A stretch of 25,646 nt of DNA. Origin: Lunasporangiospora selenospora (lineage: Eukaryota > Mortierellomycota > Mortierellomycetes > Mortierellales > Mortierellaceae). The stretch lies in NCBI GenBank assembly GCA_015680635.1, contig JAABOA010000102.1, positions 1 through 25,646 on the forward strand, in the 5' to 3' direction. Made by a program: the position numbers and the translations under genes. The notes below the pieces were generated by a model. It ran no database searches, was not told the DNA's origin, and was given only the letters and a program-made list of their open reading frames with translations. Of this stretch, positions 21,501 to 25,646 are shown piece by piece (within the stretch, counting starts at the first letter, position 1; every line of letters starts with the position of its first letter).

Positions 21501-24500
21501 GGTGTCGCTCAAAATCGAGTCCAAGTTCTCTTCAAGCCAGACACGAGGGAGGGTGGCCAATTCTGTGTCTTCAGAATTCAACAGTCGGGTGCACAGTGAA
21601 ATAAAAGCTGGGAATACAGATGAAAAGGCTCCTGGGTGTCGGATGGTCGTCAAGAGCCGACGGAAGAGGGTGCCTGCACAGTCCATTGCCTGTGGTTCCA
21701 AGACACCCTCAACCTTTGTAGTCCTGTTCGAGAGCGTAGCCTTTGAAAGGACGAGCTCCATCAATGCTGAGGACTCCTTCACTGCTCTCCAGCAGTAACT
21801 CAAAATAACTTGATGGTTAGGCCCGGAGCTCTGTCCAAGGTTATCCTCGTCTCCTCCAAAGGCGCTGATGACAGCATCAATGGACTCTTCCATCTCTGTA
21901 AAGGTAGCAGGGATATTTCCTTCAGGTGAGGGGTTCGAGAGGACTCCCATGACGATCGAACAAACCTCTTCGACAAGACTCATCATGTCTGCGTGAACCT
22001 TTCGCCAGAGCTGTCGGTGGTTGGTGACAAGGGGTGAAGAATAGTCGATCGAAGAGAAGAGATACCGCAAGCCGATCAAAGTTCCATGCATTGGGTAGCG
22101 ATGAGCGGCCTCCAGTTGATTCTGCCTAGCCTTGGCGATTTGAAACCGCAAGAGGTTCTGGAGGCGAATAGCGAAATCAACTACAGGGATAGGGAGATGG
22201 AAAATAAGAAGAATGTGTGTAAGCATGAAAGATGCATTTCCAAGACCATATTATTATTCCTGAAATAGACGCATGAGGATTGCTCACCTGCTGGGTTTCC
22301 AGTTTCTGGGGATGTGACGAGACCACTAGTCTCCTCGTATGGGATCTGGATGTCCCATCCAAGTTCAACAGCATACTTGACAAACACAATCTTCAGAACC
22401 AATCCACCCGAGTCACTCTCGCCTGCCCTTGTGCTTGTAAGCCAGTCAAGACCCCATCGAACCAACTTGTCCACCTTCTCTTTGGTGTCATAGCCTGCAA
22501 AAGGTGCCCTGAATTGCGACAAGATATCAAACGTCTGCTCGCGGCACTGGTCATAGGGATCCAGCAATGAGATCAATAGAGTCTTGACATGCTCTTTTGT
22601 GGCAATAGGAAGCTGGAATGGGAACCGGGAGATTTCATCCGCCTTGGCGCCCGAAGGTAATGGGGTAGTTTCGATACCAAAGGTCTTGATGATCACACCC
22701 AAGAGCCGCAAATTAGTAGCCACGCGCTGGAAGGATGATCCTGGATAAAGCGATGAGAAAATGTGCTCCAAAAGCCATTCCAAAAAGGATCTTGTCTCCG
22801 TGATCTTGTCCTGGCGTTCCTTGATCTGAGCCTCAATCTGTTCCGGTGTAAGATTCTTCTGTCCCACAGGCGTGTTCAGACGAGTAACTTCACGAGCCAA
22901 GACATAGATGTTGCCACGGATGCGAAGCAGAAACTTGGCCATATGGGCATAAAGCCTTTGGCGAAAGTCGGGAACAACCGAGTTCATGTTCAGGGGCAAG
23001 TATTGCTTCAAGAGTTGGAATTCGACTGACGATACTGGGGTGGTCGAGCGCTTGGATTCACAGAGGATTCCTAGGACATCTATCCGGACATCTGCAGAAG
23101 CGTGGTGCATAGCTGAATGGAACACTGAAATATCAATGTGACCTTGCTGCAGTCTTTTGGTCGAGCTTGACTGTTTACCAACGTCTTTGTAGTGGTTCGA
23201 GTCGACGAGATCCAGCGAACGCGCAGTCTTGATCGCAGAGACGATGGCATGGAACCGATATTCCTCATCAGAAACGTACCCAGCATATGCGGGGCTATGA
23301 TCATCCAAGACCTCCAAAAGAGTCCAAAAGGCTTCCGAGCAAGTCGAGAAAAGTGGCGAAATGACAAAGTGGCCGAGGTGCTTTCGAATCAAGTCATCTT
23401 TCGAAGTGAGAGCTTGAACAATAGGCTTGAGCCAAAAGTCGATCCATGGCTGCATTGCTTGCTTTCGAAGCAATTGAATTTGCTCCGCATCCCTTTCGCT
23501 CACAGCAGCAACAGGCTCACTGGCCCTTGCAGCAGAGCGACTGACCTTGACAGGCTTTGGTGGGATGAGGACATTCGCCCGAGTAGAGTCGAGCTCAATG
23601 CATTCCTTCCATGATCGCTCAATCATAGCATTGATCGCTACAGCTGCTCCTGGGGCTGTTGCAAGTTGCTCCAAAGCCGTAATTGCCTGGGCAAGGGTAT
23701 CAGGTCGCATTTGGGTCATCTCAAGGATGGAGACACGGCCAACCAGAATAGCAAGGATTGGGTACTTTGATTTGCGGTGACTGTCGGCCATAATAATGCG
23801 CTTTAGTAGCTGGCTTACGTAAGCCGGGGTCTTTGTTTCTTCCTTGTCCATAACCGACTTCAAGAAAACAATATCAAGCAGAAGCTCGAGGATGTTTCTG
23901 ACCTTGTGCTGAACGGCGTCAATAGGATCCTCCCAGTAGTCAAGAACATAGGCCGTGAGTTTTTCCTGTGCTTGTTCATCAATGCAGTTCGCAAGCGCCC
24001 GCTTCATAGAGGGCGAAGCAGACGACTTCTCCCCAAGGTGTAGCTTTGTCTGCTGGAGCCAATGGCCCATTGTCTCAAAGGCGCTGGTTTTGCTTGACAT
24101 GTCTCTGGAAGTGGCGCAAAGGTAGGCGATGGCGTGGAAGAGCACTTGGTGCAACATCAGCTGCTCTTGCTGTCCGTCCTGTTCTTCAAAGACTTCAGGG
24201 GCGTACCAGCGGCTCAACTGCTCAATTGGCATAACCAATGCCTCCTGTCGGATGTTGGTTAACAGTCCACGCACGATCCCCAACATATACATTCCGGCGT
24301 CTTCCTCTCCAGGACCACACTTGTCGCCCAAATATGTGTTCCAGCCATAATCCATCTCAACCATGGCGCGAGGGATCTCTGGCAAGAATGAATAGTCGTA
24401 GTTGCTCGAGCCGAAAACGAGATGAGAGACTCGTCGAGTGACCTCCTGGACGCTAGGAGCTGTAAGGTCGATAATGTTGGCAAAGAGCATGCCCGAGATG

Positions 24501-25645
24501 GAAGAGAGATCGCGATGATATGCCGGAGAAGACGAGACAACAATTGCATCCTCAAAAATCCTGGCAATGTAGGCGGGTGGTTGGTGTGTTGGCGAGAGCT
24601 CGAACTGGTTGATATTCATGTCCTCCGATGGCCCATTAAGGTTTGTTGCATTGATCAGTCGAGAGAAGATGGCGAGGATCAGCTTGAGAATAAATTCGAT
24701 ATCCTGCATGGCTTCCGTATGCTCACTGGGAGCCTGGTCTCTCTCTACCTATATCCCAGGAAAGTCGAATACATCCTGTCGTTAGTAGCTGTTTACGTTT
24801 GCAGGGGCGATCGACCGATACAATCGGACCTAGAATCAGACTGCCATTCCACGAGAGTTCATCCAATATGGTTACAAAGTACCTGCACATTGGTGGCCTG
24901 TACACGAGCATGAAGCAGTACAGAAAGTTTGTCCAAGATGATATCCAAGTCTGCAAGGAGCGCAGTCCGTCCCAAGGTGTAGTCCAGAGTTGTGTACAGA
25001 CAAAGCGCCTTTTGATGCCACGCCATATCTATGTCGATCTGAGGCTGACCAGAAACTCCCAAGATATCGCTCATGATGACAGATCGAAGCGCCTTGACGA
25101 CGACACCGTCCTGATCAGACTCGTCTTGCTGCAGTAGTGGTTGAAGTGACAGCAGGACACTAAAGATCTGTTTCCGCGATCCTGGCTTTGCGGTAGCAAA
25201 ATAGTAGTATGCGATAAATTGAGAGAACGCGCTCTGAAAATCCGGTCTCTCCAGAAACTCGCCATGCTTTTCCTTTTGAACTCTGGCGGCTTGCTCTAGT
25301 ATACGTAGACATGAAAACGAGCAGGCTTGTAAGCGAATGCCTCATGGACAATTGTTCTGCTGGACGATATGTAACAAGCCTTGAAAGTGGTAGGCCCAAA
25401 ATATCAATACAAAAGACAATCATACCAATCCTCTTGAAGGCAGTTGCTTGTTGTTGGGTAGTGGTTCGGCCATATTTTTCTTGCTCCTGTTTGGAGTCTG
25501 TTACAAAAAGGGCCCAAGCTGTGACCAGTGGCTGCTCGTCCTTGTAGACTTCAAATGGTGCTAGAAGTTGTGACCAGCAATGAGTGTAGGGGACTGAGTG
25601 GTCTTTGGCCTGGAAAGCCTGCTTGGTTCGCTGATGCAGCACCAT
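18563..25645 (-). CDS. TRM732: THADA/Trm732-type HEAT-repeat protein (DUF2428), possibly 5' partial
   Basis: Seven exons in consistent phase: 25645-25426, 25295-24883, 24748-22288, 22180-19815, 19707-19615, 19512-19167 and 19044-18563, 2126 aa from the first ATG. That ATG touches the window edge, so the true start may lie outside. The protein is almost wholly helical HEAT-like repeats with no membrane segment. THADA/DUF2428 hallmarks: YPMHGTLIGLRYLF (about 1060-1073), TRRSAGLPLCILAI (about 1262-1275), IHAMNVLRRLFMDAKL (about 1316-1331), AVRNCGVMLFSTLLHRVFG (about 1356-1374), then WKTREMAARALIPLV. In yeast, Trm732 partners the methyltransferase Trm7 for 2'-O-methylation of tRNA position 32; animal THADA is its orthologue. 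A cytosolic tRNA-modification scaffold is therefore the likely role. Length is close to human THADA (about 1950 aa) and longer than yeast Trm732 (about 1420 aa). It is convergent with the esterase gene. No lesions were seen. Confidence 0.9.
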
Positions 25646-25646
25646 G

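Noticed and set aside
20955-21599. A 214-codon plus-strand frame
   Set aside because: It lies entirely antisense to the THADA-type exon 22180-19815, which has strong family motifs; no family match in this frame.

Overview
The window looks like nuclear DNA of an early-diverging filamentous fungus, most likely Mortierella-like (Mortierellomycotina). This is inferred from the genes, not from a marker. Genes carry several 85-147 bp GT-AG introns, some with CTAAC-like branch sites. Proteins have homopolymer tracts (polyP, polyQ, polyS). There is a lineage-typical family of propeller-plus-channel proteins. No bacterial operon, tRNA, rRNA, CRISPR array or intact transposon was recognised. Exon models below were built by hand from splice sites, reading phase and comparison of copies within the window.

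Layout. From 1 to 12.0 kb is a minus-strand cluster of one channel-like gene family. It holds a broken copy (1-2760), the last exon of another broken copy (3009-3158), a short relic (about 7082-7385) and one intact seven-exon copy (7451-11996, 1276 aa). The intact protein joins a beta-propeller-like N-terminal half to a six-helix ion-channel-like domain and a coiled-coil tail. A plus-strand gene (4306-6382, 622 aa) lies inside this cluster. It encodes a possible nuclease-fold protein of unknown function with polyproline and Ser/Asn-rich linkers. From 12.0 to 14.3 kb there are only exon-like fragments.

From 14.36 to 25.65 kb the window is ordinary, dense housekeeping sequence. A membrane-anchored microbial-type poly(ADP-ribose) glycohydrolase (PARG)-like protein (14360-16191, minus) is divergent from a membrane-anchored SGNH/IAH1-like esterase (16855-18435, plus). 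They share a 663 bp intergenic region with a (GGAT)8 microsatellite. The esterase converges on a long HEAT-repeat THADA/Trm732-type gene (18563-25645, minus) that reaches the window edge.

The most interesting points are: (1) the PARG-like protein has QEA where the family signature has QEE, so it may bind ADP-ribose without cleaving it; (2) the esterase has altered catalytic blocks (ADS for GDS, GTDD for GAND); (3) the propeller-channel gene sits among dead copies and needs two GC-AG introns for its frame; (4) the broken copies allow a dated-looking series of lesions to be read directly.
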